Assembly: GCF_030409835.1 (NCBI RefSeq)
Contig: NZ_JAUFQO010000016.1
Location: 654,253-718,252, forward strand
Direction of reading: 5' to 3'
DNA from: Lutimonas halocynthiae
Lineage (GTDB): Bacteria; Bacteroidota; Bacteroidia; Flavobacteriales; Flavobacteriaceae
DNA: 64,000 bases
A program made the position numbers and the translations under genes. The notes beneath the pieces were generated by a model, which saw only the letters and a program-made list of their open reading frames with translations, made no database searches and was not told where the DNA came from. Position 1 is the first letter of the stretch, and each line of letters starts with the position of its first letter. Shown in pieces: positions 24,613-32,709 of this stretch.

Positions 24613-25361
24613 TACAAATTGACTCCTGGACCTGATTTCATCCTTCCTATGTTCCATTCATAGCGATCTTGTTGAATTAAATCAGCTACCAATTCTTTCA
24701 TTTCATCGACAGAGTAGGTCCGCAAGGAAGATACAATGCCATCCCATAAAACAAAAATAGGAACTAAAGGAATCAAATATGTAAAAAAGATTCTGCCAAG
24801 TTTAAAAGGTCTGATAAAAGGTGTAACCAACAAAACACTTATCGGCGAAAAGACCATAGCCAATATACTCGCTACACTCCTCTCCTGCCCTTCAAAAATT
24901 GCAATATTGCTTTCACTGTCAATTGCATTTTGCAAAATTGCTTTGGCCTCTTCAGGCTTAAAATGATGCAGTGAAAGAAATTGAGTCCTAAGTCCTTTCA
25001 ATTCAGCTGGTACATTCCGGGCATCAATTGACACTGATTTGTATGAAAAAATATCGTTTTGTGTCTTGGTATATTCAAAAGCTGAGATATTTGGATATAA
25101 ATCAGTCATCAAAATCTTCAAATCAGGATGTCTTTTAACCAATTCCTCACCTATATAGAGAAGGCCACCACCGCCTCCAGAACCAAGATCTACAATATTG
25201 TTTTCTTTACCAGCTCGGAGCATTTCATCTAAAATGCCAATTGATGGCTTGAATAATTTCGATTTGTTGGTTAGAAATTGCAAAAAATCAGTCATGTAAT
25301 TTCTCAAAAAACCAGGAAACCAAGACTGATCTTCAAATTCAATAAGATGAATTCTTTTCAT
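24591..25361 (-). CDS. SAM-dependent methyltransferase-like protein with hydrophobic segment
   Basis: 256 aa. The N-terminal half shows a Rossmann SAM site (NNIVDLGSGGGGGLLYIGEE, about 55-74) followed by an acidic LMTDLYPN strand-loop. A hydrophobic stretch at about 175-215 (LAMVFSPISVLLVTPFI, FFTYLIPLVPIFVLW) looks like one or two membrane helices inserted before the end of the fold, which is unusual for a soluble methyltransferase. The ATG at 25361 avoids overlap with ggt and gives MKRIHLIEFEDQSWFP. Substrate unknown. It lies between ggt and the PLP gene in the same direction. Confidence 0.75.
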   Translation of the reverse strand: MKRIHLIEFEDQSWFPGFLRNYMTDFLQFLTNKSKLFKPSIGILDEMLRAGKENNIVDLGSGGGGGLLYIGEELVKRHPDLKILMTDLYPNISAFEYTKTQNDIFSYKSVSIDARNVPAELKGLRTQFLSLHHFKPEEAKAILQNAIDSESNIAIFEGQERSVASILAMVFSPISVLLVTPFIRPFKLGRIFFTYLIPLVPIFVLWDGIVSSLRTYSVDEMKELVADLIQQDRYEWNIGRMKSGPGVNLYLTGRLK

Positions 25362-25371
25362 AAATACTAAA

Positions 25372-27087
25372 TTAGAAACCTTCAGCGGCATCATCCCCTC
25401 TTTGATCAGCTCCTCCTTCTAACTTGCCATCAGACAAAACTAAAATAGCATCAACCTTGCCAATTATAAGAGATTCTCCTGACCTTGGGTTATAACCTTT
25501 AGCCCGAAGGTTTTGAAATGCTAAAGTATCAAAAGTTCTTTCAAATACAATCTCATCAGGCAACCATTGATGATGAAATCTACTAGAAGAAACTGCTTCA
25601 CTCATTCCCATATCAAATTCAATCACGTTTAAAATCGTTTGAAATACAGTTGTAATGATGGTTGATCCTCCAGGGGAACCTACCACCATTAATAATTCAC
25701 CGTCTTTTTCAACTATTGTTGGTGTCATTGAACTCAGCATTCTTTTTTCAGGTTCAATTGCATTAGCTTCTGCTCCGATAAGCCCAAACATGTTAGGAAT
25801 ACCAGCCTTAGCACTTAAATCATCCATCTCATTGTTCAGAAAAAAACCACCTTCTTCAACATATACTTTAGATCCGTAAGCCCCATTTAATGTCGTGGTT
25901 ACGGCTACAGCGTTTCCATAAGAATCAACAATAGAATAATGTGTGGTTTGATCACTTTCTATGATTTCTATGTCTCCATGTGAAACTTCTGAGGAAGGCG
26001 TTGCATTATCCCATGAGAAACTACTCATCCTGCGTTCATTATAGGTTTTAGACCTTAAGGTATCTAAAGGAATTGTAACAAAATCAGGATCTCCAAGGAA
26101 GAAAGCCCTGTCAGCATAAACCCTTCTTTCTGTCTCTGTTAGCAATTGCACATATTTTTCTGAATTATGGCCTAAGCCTTTGATTTCAAATGGCTCAATA
26201 CTTTTAAACAATTGTTCCAAACAAATTCCTCCGCTTGAAGGCGGTGGCATGGAAATCATCGTATACGATTTATAGTTGAATTCTATTGGATTTCTCCATA
26301 CAGCACTGTATTTATTAAGGTCTTGCAAGCTTATGATTCCCCCTAATTTGTTAATGTGATTGACAATCATATTGGCAGTAGTGCCCGAATAAAACTCATC
26401 GCGACCATTATCTCTTATTCTTTCAAAGGTACTGGCCAAATTAGGATTTTTCAAGGTATCTCCTTCAAACCATTCTTTATCTAAGTATATTTTATCCCCA
26501 TTTGCCTTTCTAAAATCATCTCTATAATAATTCAACCTTCTAGCCTGACCTGATGTCAATACAAAGCCGTTTTTTGCAAGCTCAATAGCAGGGTTGATCA
26601 AATCAGCGAATGGCAATGAGCCATACTTTTCATGTACTTTAAATAGTCCAGCAACCGTTCCTGGAACACCTATTGCCAATGCACCAAACCTGCTTTTATT
26701 CGGAATTATCTCTCCGTTTTCATCTAAATACATATCCCTGTGAGCCTTCAAGGGAGCTTTCTCACGAAAATCTAAAGAACCTGTCTTACCCTTATGATCT
26801 CTAAAAACCATAAATCCGCCACCACCAATATTTCCGGCAACAGGATAAGAAACTGTCAAAGAAAGGTCTGTCGCGATCATCGCATCAAAGGCATTACCGC
26901 CCTTTTTAAGAATAGATGCACCAATGGCCGATGCTTCTTGGCGAGCACTCACTACCATAGCGCTATCTGCAAGTTTTCCGCGCTTCACAGCATCCTCTAT
27001 TTTAACATCTTTACATTGCGTAAAAAGCATTAAAAAACAGCTCAAGGCTGTTACTAATAGCAGGCTTCGTTTTGTATTTCTATTCAT
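25372..27087 (-). CDS. ggt: Gamma-glutamyltransferase (lipoprotein)
   Basis: Ntn-hydrolase that cleaves or transfers gamma-glutamyl groups from glutathione-type thiols, outside the inner membrane. 571 aa with a lipoprotein-like signal ending in FTQC. The autocatalytic site ESDQTTHYSIVD has the nucleophile Thr near residue 381, matching the usual large/small-subunit boundary. NIGGGGFMVF, PPPSSGG and the C-terminal VGSPGGSTI are conserved. The ATG at 27087 overlaps the acpH stop by 8 bases, implying coupling. Bacillithiol is not gamma-glutamylated, so the substrate may be an imported peptide. Confidence 0.92.
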   Translation of the reverse strand: MNRNTKRSLLLVTALSCFLMLFTQCKDVKIEDAVKRGKLADSAMVVSARQEASAIGASILKKGGNAFDAMIATDLSLTVSYPVAGNIGGGGFMVFRDHKGKTGSLDFREKAPLKAHRDMYLDENGEIIPNKSRFGALAIGVPGTVAGLFKVHEKYGSLPFADLINPAIELAKNGFVLTSGQARRLNYYRDDFRKANGDKIYLDKEWFEGDTLKNPNLASTFERIRDNGRDEFYSGTTANMIVNHINKLGGIISLQDLNKYSAVWRNPIEFNYKSYTMISMPPPSSGGICLEQLFKSIEPFEIKGLGHNSEKYVQLLTETERRVYADRAFFLGDPDFVTIPLDTLRSKTYNERRMSSFSWDNATPSSEVSHGDIEIIESDQTTHYSIVDSYGNAVAVTTTLNGAYGSKVYVEEGGFFLNNEMDDLSAKAGIPNMFGLIGAEANAIEPEKRMLSSMTPTIVEKDGELLMVVGSPGGSTIITTVFQTILNVIEFDMGMSEAVSSSRFHHQWLPDEIVFERTFDTLAFQNLRAKGYNPRSGESLIIGKVDAILVLSDGKLEGGADQRGDDAAEGF

Positions 27088-27679
27088 ATTTTTTATCAAT
27101 TTCCACTAGTTTATTATCGGTAAAAAGCACTAATTCGTCAAAAAACTCCCGAAAATCATTTTCAAAATCTATATAATGATCTTCCAAATCCTTTATAGCC
27201 AAATCCATGTGAACCCGATCCAAGGTGCGCCGATTCATTCCCTCCAGTACTTTTTGAATTCCTTCAAGCTTTGCATAACTCAATAACCAGTTATCTCTTA
27301 TAAGGTATTTAGACATGTATTGTATCTTATCAGGCAATACTTCAAAATTCCGCGTAAGATTCGTATAAAAATTTTGTGTATACGTATCCAAAGGGAGCTC
27401 AGAATAATCTTTCCAATTCTTAGCTAAGAAATGATCGTAAAAAATATCAATAATAACACCTCGATAAAGACCATAACTATCATCCAGTCTTCTTTTACTT
27501 TTTCTGACAATTTCATGTGCATCCGTATATGAATCTATTTGCCTGTGTAATAATATTCCTTTTTGTAAGTCAGTTGGATACGTTTTATATTTATTACCCT
27601 TTATATGGTCAGCCATAAAATTGCCAATCGTAATCAATTCATGATCCCTCGATAAATATATATGCGCCAAATAGTTCAT
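27080..27679 (-). CDS. acpH: Acyl carrier protein phosphodiesterase (DUF479 family)
   Basis: Removes the 4'-phosphopantetheine arm from holo-ACP (HD-fold metal enzyme). 199 aa. Family markers: MNYLAHIYLS, GNFMADHIKG, GILLHRQIDSYTD (His/Asp metal site) and DIFYDHFLAKNW. First gene of the minus-strand run that continues into ggt. A near-consensus TATATTTA box lies at 27715-27708. Confidence 0.85.
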   Translation of the reverse strand: MNYLAHIYLSRDHELITIGNFMADHIKGNKYKTYPTDLQKGILLHRQIDSYTDAHEIVRKSKRRLDDSYGLYRGVIIDIFYDHFLAKNWKDYSELPLDTYTQNFYTNLTRNFEVLPDKIQYMSKYLIRDNWLLSYAKLEGIQKVLEGMNRRTLDRVHMDLAIKDLEDHYIDFENDFREFFDELVLFTDNKLVEIDKKYE

Positions 27680-27784
27680 TCAGTAATTTCTGTTAAAAAT
27701 AACCTTTTAAATATAATCTTTAAAATAAAGCGTGGTTTTGTTGATTGTAAGATTTTAAAATCGCTGATTCTTCAAAATTTTAAT

Positions 27785-27792
27785 TATTTTTG
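27785..27792 (+). promoter_or_regulatory. Promoter -7 element (TATTTTTG) for rocD
   Basis: Exact TAnnTTTG about 97 bases before the rocD ATG, predicting a leader of about 90 bases. No well-spaced TTTG upstream; a GATTTTAAAATC palindrome (27751-27762) sits there instead. Confidence 0.4.
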
Positions 27793-27845
27793 TCAGGTCT
27801 AGGATGATTTCTCTCCTGAAGAAGGAATTGTACATGTATAATTCA

Positions 27846-27875
27846 ACCTTATTTAGATCTTCTTAATAAGGTGTT
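27846..27875 (+). promoter_or_regulatory. Hairpin in the rocD leader
   Basis: AACCTTATT pairs with AATAAGGT(G)TT around an 11-base loop, with one bulged G, just before the rocD start codon. It could modulate translation or mRNA stability; no known riboswitch class is recognised. Confidence 0.35.
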
Positions 27876-27889
27876 CAATTCTAATTTTT

Positions 27890-29164
27890 ATGTTAATAAC
27901 AGATAATCAATCTTCAAAAGCTGCGATAGCTTTAGAAGACAAGTACGGAGCCCACAATTACCATCCACTTCCAGTAGTTTTACAAAAAGGGGAAGGCGTA
28001 TATGTTTGGGATGTTGAAGGAAAAAAATATTACGACTTTCTCTCAGCCTATTCAGCGGTAAACCAAGGGCATTGCCATCCAAGAATTGTAAATCGTTTAC
28101 AAGAACAAGCGGCAAAATTAACCTTAACTTCCAGGGCTTTTTATAATGACCAACTAGGGATTTATGAAAAATACATGAGTGAGTATTTCGGATTTGATAA
28201 AGTCTTGCCTATGAATACAGGTGCAGAGGCAGTAGAAACGGCCATTAAATTATGTCGTAAATACGCCTATGAAAAATGTGGTATTCCTGAGGAAAAAGCA
28301 ACAATAATTGTTTGTGAAAATAATTTTCATGGTCGAACCACTACTATTATCTCTTTTTCAAATGATGAAACAGCAAGAAAAAACTTTGGCCCATATACAC
28401 CTGGTTTTATTAAAATACCTTACAACGACGTTGATGCCTTAGAAAAGGCCATTAAAGAAAATGATCATATTGCTGGTTTTCTTGTTGAGCCCATTCAAGG
28501 TGAGGCCGGTGTATTTGTTCCTGACGAAGGTTATTTAGAAAAAGCTCATAAAATTTGTAAGGATAACAACGTTCTTTTTATTGCGGATGAAGTGCAAACT
28601 GGTATTGCAAGAACCGGAAGGTTGTTAGCTACATGCGGCAATTGTGATTGCGCAGATAAGAATTGCTCTGGAACTCCAGATGTAAAACCTGATATGCTGA
28701 TTTTAGGAAAAGCCCTAAGTGGAGGAGCTTATCCAGTATCTGCAGTGCTTGCAGATGACCATATCATGGAAGTAATCAAGCCCGGAGTTCACGGTTCAAC
28801 ATTTGGAGGAAATCCTATCGCTGCAGCAGTTGCTATGGAGGCATTAGAAGTTGTGAGAGATGAAAACCTTGCCGAAAATGCGTTTAGATTAGGTGAATTA
28901 TTCAGAAGTGAATTGAATGATTTTATAGCTGAAAATGAACTTGTCACTTTGGTGCGTGGGAAAGGACTTCTAAATGCAATTGTTATAGATGAAACCGAGG
29001 ATAGTGATCTTGCCTGGGACATTTGTGTAAAACTAAAAGATAATGGCTTATTAGCGAAACCAACTCATGGTAATATTATTCGATTTGCACCTCCTTTAGT
29101 AATTAACGAGGAGCAATTAATGGATTGTGTCCGTATTATTAAGGAAACTATCTCTTCAATGTGA
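27890..29164 (+). CDS. rocD: Ornithine aminotransferase
   Basis: PLP enzyme converting ornithine and 2-oxoglutarate to glutamate semialdehyde and glutamate. 424 aa, cytosolic. PLP lysine Lys274 in [10 protein letters not shown]; substrate and cofactor motifs [34 protein letters not shown] and HGSTFGGNP are intact. An insertion after ARTGRLLA carries five cysteines (Cys249, 252, 254 and 259 visible as [11 protein letters not shown], plus the neighbouring region), which most OATs lack and which looks like a metal-binding knuckle. Single gene ending in a strong terminator. Confidence 0.93.
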   Translation: MLITDNQSSKAAIALEDKYGAHNYHPLPVVLQKGEGVYVWDVEGKKYYDFLSAYSAVNQGHCHPRIVNRLQEQAAKLTLTSRAFYNDQLGIYEKYMSEYFGFDKVLPMNTGAEAVETAIKLCRKYAYEKCGIPEEKATIIVCENNFHGRTTTIISFSNDETARKNFGPYTPGFIKIPYNDVDALEKAIKENDHIAGFLVEPIQGEAGVFVPDEGYLEKAHKICKDNNVLFIADEVQTGIARTGRLLATCGNCDCADKNCSGTPDVKPDMLILGKALSGGAYPVSAVLADDHIMEVIKPGVHGSTFGGNPIAAAVAMEALEVVRDENLAENAFRLGELFRSELNDFIAENELVTLVRGKGLLNAIVIDETEDSDLAWDICVKLKDNGLLAKPTHGNIIRFAPPLVINEEQLMDCVRIIKETISSM

Positions 29165-29183
29165 TAGACTCATCTCTTTAAAT

Positions 29184-29220
29184 AAAAAAAGCCCTTATCA
29201 ATTAGATAAGGGCTTTTTTT
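29184..29220. terminator. Bidirectional terminator between rocD and the Fnr-type gene
   Basis: Perfect 16-bp stem (core GCCCTTATC/GATAAGGGC, 29191-29199 and 29205-29213) with A7 and T7 flanks and loop AATTA. It serves both convergent genes. Confidence 0.93.
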
Positions 29221-29235
29221 ATATCAAAAGAATAT

Positions 29236-29925
29236 TTAATACCCTTCTGTAAGATGCTGTAATTTGACTTTATTTTCAATGCGAATCCTTTTTCCAGCTA
29301 AAGATATATAGCCTTCTTTTTTAAATTCAGATAATAATCTGATAGTAGATTCCGTTGCGGTACCAATTGCATTGGCAATTTCTTCTCTAGTAAGCGTCAC
29401 AGATATATAACCATCATTATCAACTCCAAAGATTCTTTCAAAAAACAAAAGAGATTCTGCCAATCTCTCTCTTACATTTTTTTGTGCCATATTGGCGATA
29501 GAAGAATTTGCCTCATCGAGATCTTCAGCCAATGACTTGGTGATCTCCATGGAGAACTCAGAATTGTTTTTAAACAATTCAATAATCTCGTTTTTTGGAA
29601 TAAAACATACATCCATCTCCTCAAGAGCGGTAACTGTAAGATGGGCTACAGAGTTACTAATCACTGACCTATGCCCTACCAACTCACCTCTTCTAATGAA
29701 TCTTACAATCTGTTCCTTACCATTTGGAGCCAGCTTTGTGAGTTTACATTTACCATTTCTAAGGCAATAAACCCCTCTCAATGAAGTACCTTCACTGAAT
29801 ATGACTTCCCCTTTTTGAATGTGTAGTGTCGATTTCTTTTTAGCAATTGCCTGAAGTTCAACTGCAGAAACAGAATTCAATGAATTCAGATCTCTGATAA
29901 CACATTTTTCGCATTCTTCTCTCAT
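29236..29925 (-). CDS. Crp/Fnr family transcriptional regulator, Fnr-like
   Basis: 229 aa: cyclic-nucleotide-type sensory domain (about 20-125), dimer helix (about 125-155) and winged HTH (TREEIANAIGTATESTIRLL, about 175-194). Cysteines at 5, 8 (ECEKC) and 107 (MDVCFIPK) match the N-terminal pair and the lone distal Cys of Fe-S Fnr proteins; Cys54 and Cys60 are extra. A fourth ligand is therefore not certain. In the recognition helix ESTIR keeps the Glu and Arg that read the GA/TC core in Fnr and CRP. It is divergent from the cbb3 cluster, so oxygen control of the oxidase is the natural inference. Confidence 0.9.
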   Translation of the reverse strand: MREECEKCVIRDLNSLNSVSAVELQAIAKKKSTLHIQKGEVIFSEGTSLRGVYCLRNGKCKLTKLAPNGKEQIVRFIRRGELVGHRSVISNSVAHLTVTALEEMDVCFIPKNEIIELFKNNSEFSMEITKSLAEDLDEANSSIANMAQKNVRERLAESLLFFERIFGVDNDGYISVTLTREEIANAIGTATESTIRLLSEFKKEGYISLAGKRIRIENKVKLQHLTEGY

Positions 29926-29945
29926 AAAAAAGGATTTATTTGTTG

Positions 29946-29953
29946 CAAATTTA
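29946..29953 (-). promoter_or_regulatory. Promoter -7 element (TAAATTTG) for the Fnr-type gene
   Basis: Exact TAnnTTTG on the minus strand, 21 bases before the ATG. No -33 TTTG; instead a TGA-N6-TCA sequence (29963-29974) covers that region. Confidence 0.45.
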
Positions 29954-29962
29954 TATAAATTC

Positions 29963-29974
29963 TGACAGCATTCA
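29963..29974. promoter_or_regulatory. Possible weak Fnr-type site (TGA-N6-TCA)
   Basis: TGA-CAGCAT-TCA in the divergent Fnr/ccoI intergenic region. The core spacing equals the stronger palindrome at 32432-32453, but the outer bases are only partly symmetric. Overlap with the -33 position of the regulator gene would fit autorepression. Confidence 0.25.
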
Positions 29975-30026
29975 TTTTTTTATGTAATTTTTTTATAAGA
30001 AATTTACACACATTTCCTAAGCATAT

Positions 30027-32402
30027 ATGTCTAAAGCGAACTGCTTTCACTGCGGTCTTGATTGTAAAGCAGATAAAATCGAATTTGATCAAAAACCATT
30101 CTGTTGTAACGGATGCAAAACGGTTTATGAAATTTTAAACCAACATGAGCTGTCTTGTTATTACGATCTGGAATCTTCGCCAGGCTCAGTACCCATTGAC
30201 ATAAAGGGCAAGTTTGACTATCTAGACAATGATGATATTGCATCAAAATTGGTTGAATTTGATGACCTTGAAACCGCTGTTGCTAATTTCTTTATTCCGA
30301 CGATTCACTGCAGTTCTTGCATTTGGGTTCTTGAAAATCTTCATAAAATAAATTCTGGAATAAAAGTTGCTCTGGTTAATTTTCCGAAAAAAGAAGTGAG
30401 GGTAACCTTTAGAAAGAGTGAAATTTCAATTAAAGAAGTTGTTGAATTGATCTCTTCAATTGGATATGAACCCTATATTAGTTTAGATAATGCAGAAATT
30501 AATGAGAAAAAGATAGATAGAAAGTTAATTTATCAGGTAGCGGTGGCCGGTTTTGCTTTTGGGAATATCATGATGCTTTCTTTTCCGGAATATTTTCAGA
30601 TGGATGAGTATTGGCTCAATAGATTCAAGCCTTTTTTTAGAGGTCTAATGTTTCTATTATCATTGCCAGCCCTTCTGTTTTCTGGGCGAGACTATTTAAT
30701 TTCAGCCTACAAAGGTCTTAGGCATGGTATTCTAAATATTGATGTGCCCATATCGCTCGGGATGCTTGTATTATTTTTCAGAAGTACCTATGAAATAGTG
30801 AGCAATACTGGGCAAGGCTATTTTGACAGCCTCACTGGTTTGATTTTCTTTTTGCTTCTAGGGAAAATTTTTCAACACAAAACCTATAGTTTCTTATCGT
30901 TTGAAAGAGACTACAAATCTTATTTCCCTATTGCCGTCACGCGCATTACCAAAGATCAAAAAGAAGAGAATATCAGCGTAAGCGAAATTGATAAAGGAAA
31001 TAGAATTTTGATTCGAAATGAAGAGATTATTCCTGTTGACAGTATCCTTATTAATGGAGATGCTATGATTGACTATAGTTTCGTCACCGGAGAATCAGTG
31101 CCGGTTGCTAAAGTCTCTGGAGAAAAATTATTTGCTGGAGGGAAACAAACCAATGGCGCCATTGAACTCGAAGCCATTCAATCTGTTAAACAAAGTTATT
31201 TAACACAACTGTGGAGTAACGATATTTTTAAGAAAAATGACAGTAAAGACATCAAGACACTTACTGATACCATATCAAAACAGTTCACGATCATTATTCT
31301 TAGCATATCTGTTATTGCAGGAACGTACTGGTATTTTATAGATAAACACGCTGCCTTTCAGGTAGTTTCAGCCATTTTGATCATTGCATGTCCATGTGCC
31401 TTAGCCCTATCAGCTCCTTTTGCTTTAGGAAATATGATTAGAATTTTTGGGAAGCATAAATTTTATTTAAAAAACACTCATGTGATTGAAGCCATGTCAA
31501 AAATTGACAGTTTGGTATTTGATAAAACGGGTACTATCACTTCTAACAAACAAGCCCTAATCAATTATGTTGGAGAAGCTCTGACAGCAAATGAAATGGG
31601 GATGATCAGACATTTACTCAGATCATCAAATCATCCTCTAAGCAGAATGTTATATGAGCATATCCAAGAAAAAGAAACAGGGACAGTTTCTTTATTCGAA
31701 GAAATTGTCTCAAAAGGGCTCCATGGCAAAATTGATGATAAAGATGTGTTTCTAGGTTCTGCTGCGTTTGTAGGTCAGCATGCAGATCAGGGCCTTGACA
31801 CGGTGATTCACGTGAAAATTGAAGAACAAATCAAAGGAAAATTCATTTTTAAAAATGCTTATCGAACAGGATTGAAAAATACGATTGATTCTTTAGAGAG
31901 AAATTTTGAGATTGCCCTGCTTTCTGGTGATAATGAAGGTGAAAAATTAAGCTTGGGCGAAATCTTGCCGCCTGGTAGCCATACACTTTTCAATCAAAAG
32001 CCTGAGGATAAATTGGAGTTTATCAAATCAAAACAGTTAGAAGGCCAGCAAATCATGATGTTTGGTGACGGATTAAATGATGCGGGAGCCCTTGCCCAAA
32101 GTAATGTTGGGATTGCCATTTCTGAAAATATTAATGTTTTTTCTCCAGCCTGTGATGGTATCCTTGATGCAGAAAACTTTAGACTTTTACCGAAATTTAT
32201 TGAACTCACGCACAAGACAATGAATATTATCAAAGTGAGCTTTGCTATCTCATTCTTATATAATATTGTAGGACTTCTTTTCGCTGTGAGCGGAAACCTC
32301 TCCCCTATAGTTGCTGCTATCTTGATGCCAATTAGTTCAATATCAGTAGTTTTATTTGCAACGATTAGTACCAATTTTTTAGCAAAAAAAATACTATATT
32401 AG
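30027..32402 (+). CDS. ccoI: Copper-translocating P-type ATPase for cbb3 oxidase assembly
   Basis: Inner-membrane Cu+ pump that supplies copper to the cbb3 oxidase. 791 aa. An N-terminal Cys-rich segment (CFHCGLDC, CCNGC) precedes a ferredoxin-like HMA domain with HCSSC (Cys95, Cys98). About eight helices follow, with the ion-path CPC at 455-457, phosphorylation motif DKTGT from Asp499, phosphatase TGES (VTGESVP) and hinge GDGLND. The double N-terminal metal region is typical of CcoI/FixI rather than CopA. First gene of the cluster; ccoS follows after about 98 bases containing an inverted repeat. Confidence 0.93.
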   Translation: MSKANCFHCGLDCKADKIEFDQKPFCCNGCKTVYEILNQHELSCYYDLESSPGSVPIDIKGKFDYLDNDDIASKLVEFDDLETAVANFFIPTIHCSSCIWVLENLHKINSGIKVALVNFPKKEVRVTFRKSEISIKEVVELISSIGYEPYISLDNAEINEKKIDRKLIYQVAVAGFAFGNIMMLSFPEYFQMDEYWLNRFKPFFRGLMFLLSLPALLFSGRDYLISAYKGLRHGILNIDVPISLGMLVLFFRSTYEIVSNTGQGYFDSLTGLIFFLLLGKIFQHKTYSFLSFERDYKSYFPIAVTRITKDQKEENISVSEIDKGNRILIRNEEIIPVDSILINGDAMIDYSFVTGESVPVAKVSGEKLFAGGKQTNGAIELEAIQSVKQSYLTQLWSNDIFKKNDSKDIKTLTDTISKQFTIIILSISVIAGTYWYFIDKHAAFQVVSAILIIACPCALALSAPFALGNMIRIFGKHKFYLKNTHVIEAMSKIDSLVFDKTGTITSNKQALINYVGEALTANEMGMIRHLLRSSNHPLSRMLYEHIQEKETGTVSLFEEIVSKGLHGKIDDKDVFLGSAAFVGQHADQGLDTVIHVKIEEQIKGKFIFKNAYRTGLKNTIDSLERNFEIALLSGDNEGEKLSLGEILPPGSHTLFNQKPEDKLEFIKSKQLEGQQIMMFGDGLNDAGALAQSNVGIAISENINVFSPACDGILDAENFRLLPKFIELTHKTMNIIKVSFAISFLYNIVGLLFAVSGNLSPIVAAILMPISSISVVLFATISTNFLAKKILY

Positions 32403-32431
32403 CGTAGCTTAAACCTGAGGTAAAATTTCAA

Positions 32432-32453
32432 AAACATGACATTTATCATGTTT
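32432..32453. promoter_or_regulatory. Fnr/CRP-type operator: perfect inverted repeat before ccoS
   Basis: AAACATGA-CATTTA-TCATGTTT: a perfect 8-bp inverted repeat with a 6-base spacer and the TGA-N6-TCA core shared by Fnr and CRP sites. The centre lies at 32442.5. A -7-like TAATTTG at 32473-32479 predicts a start near 32484, placing the site at about -41.5, the class-II activator position. A role as a ccoI terminator is less likely because no T-run follows directly. Confidence 0.6.
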
Positions 32454-32472
32454 CGACTTTTTATCTTTTTGT

Positions 32473-32479
32473 TAATTTG
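32473..32479 (+). promoter_or_regulatory. -7-like element for ccoS-ccoNO
   Basis: TAATTTG, one base shorter than the TAnnTTTG consensus, 22 bases before the ccoS ATG. Absence of a -33 box is expected if an activator bound upstream replaces it. Confidence 0.35.
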
Positions 32480-32500
32480 TTACAACTAAAAAAATCAGTA

Positions 32501-32689
32501 ATGAATATTATATTCATGCTCATCATTGCAAGTCTTTTCATTGCAATCCTATTTTTTATTCTTTTCGTGAAATCGGTGAAAACCGGTCAATACGATGATG
32601 TATATACCCCATCAGTTAGAATGTTATTTGATGATGAATTGGTTAAGGACAAATCATCAGATAAAAAAAATAAAAAATCAATCAACTAA
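32501..32689 (+). CDS. ccoS: cbb3-type oxidase assembly protein CcoS
   Basis: Small single-helix membrane protein (62 aa) needed for cofactor insertion into cbb3 oxidase. One long N-terminal helix (MNIIFMLIIASLFIAILFFI, residues 1-20) is followed by the conserved GQYDDVYTPSVRMLFDDE, which is the CcoS signature. The ATG at 32501 was chosen over an in-frame TTG at 32477 because it begins at the helix and lies just behind the predicted promoter. ccoNO follows 20 bases later. Confidence 0.9.
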   Translation: MNIIFMLIIASLFIAILFFILFVKSVKTGQYDDVYTPSVRMLFDDELVKDKSSDKKNKKSIN

Positions 32690-32709
32690 TTATTAACTAA
32701 ATTTTTCAA

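Noticed and set aside
32432..32453. The palindrome before ccoS as a ccoI terminator
   Set aside because: No T-run follows the stem directly, and its core spacing and distance to the predicted start fit an Fnr/CRP operator better; a dual role remains possible.
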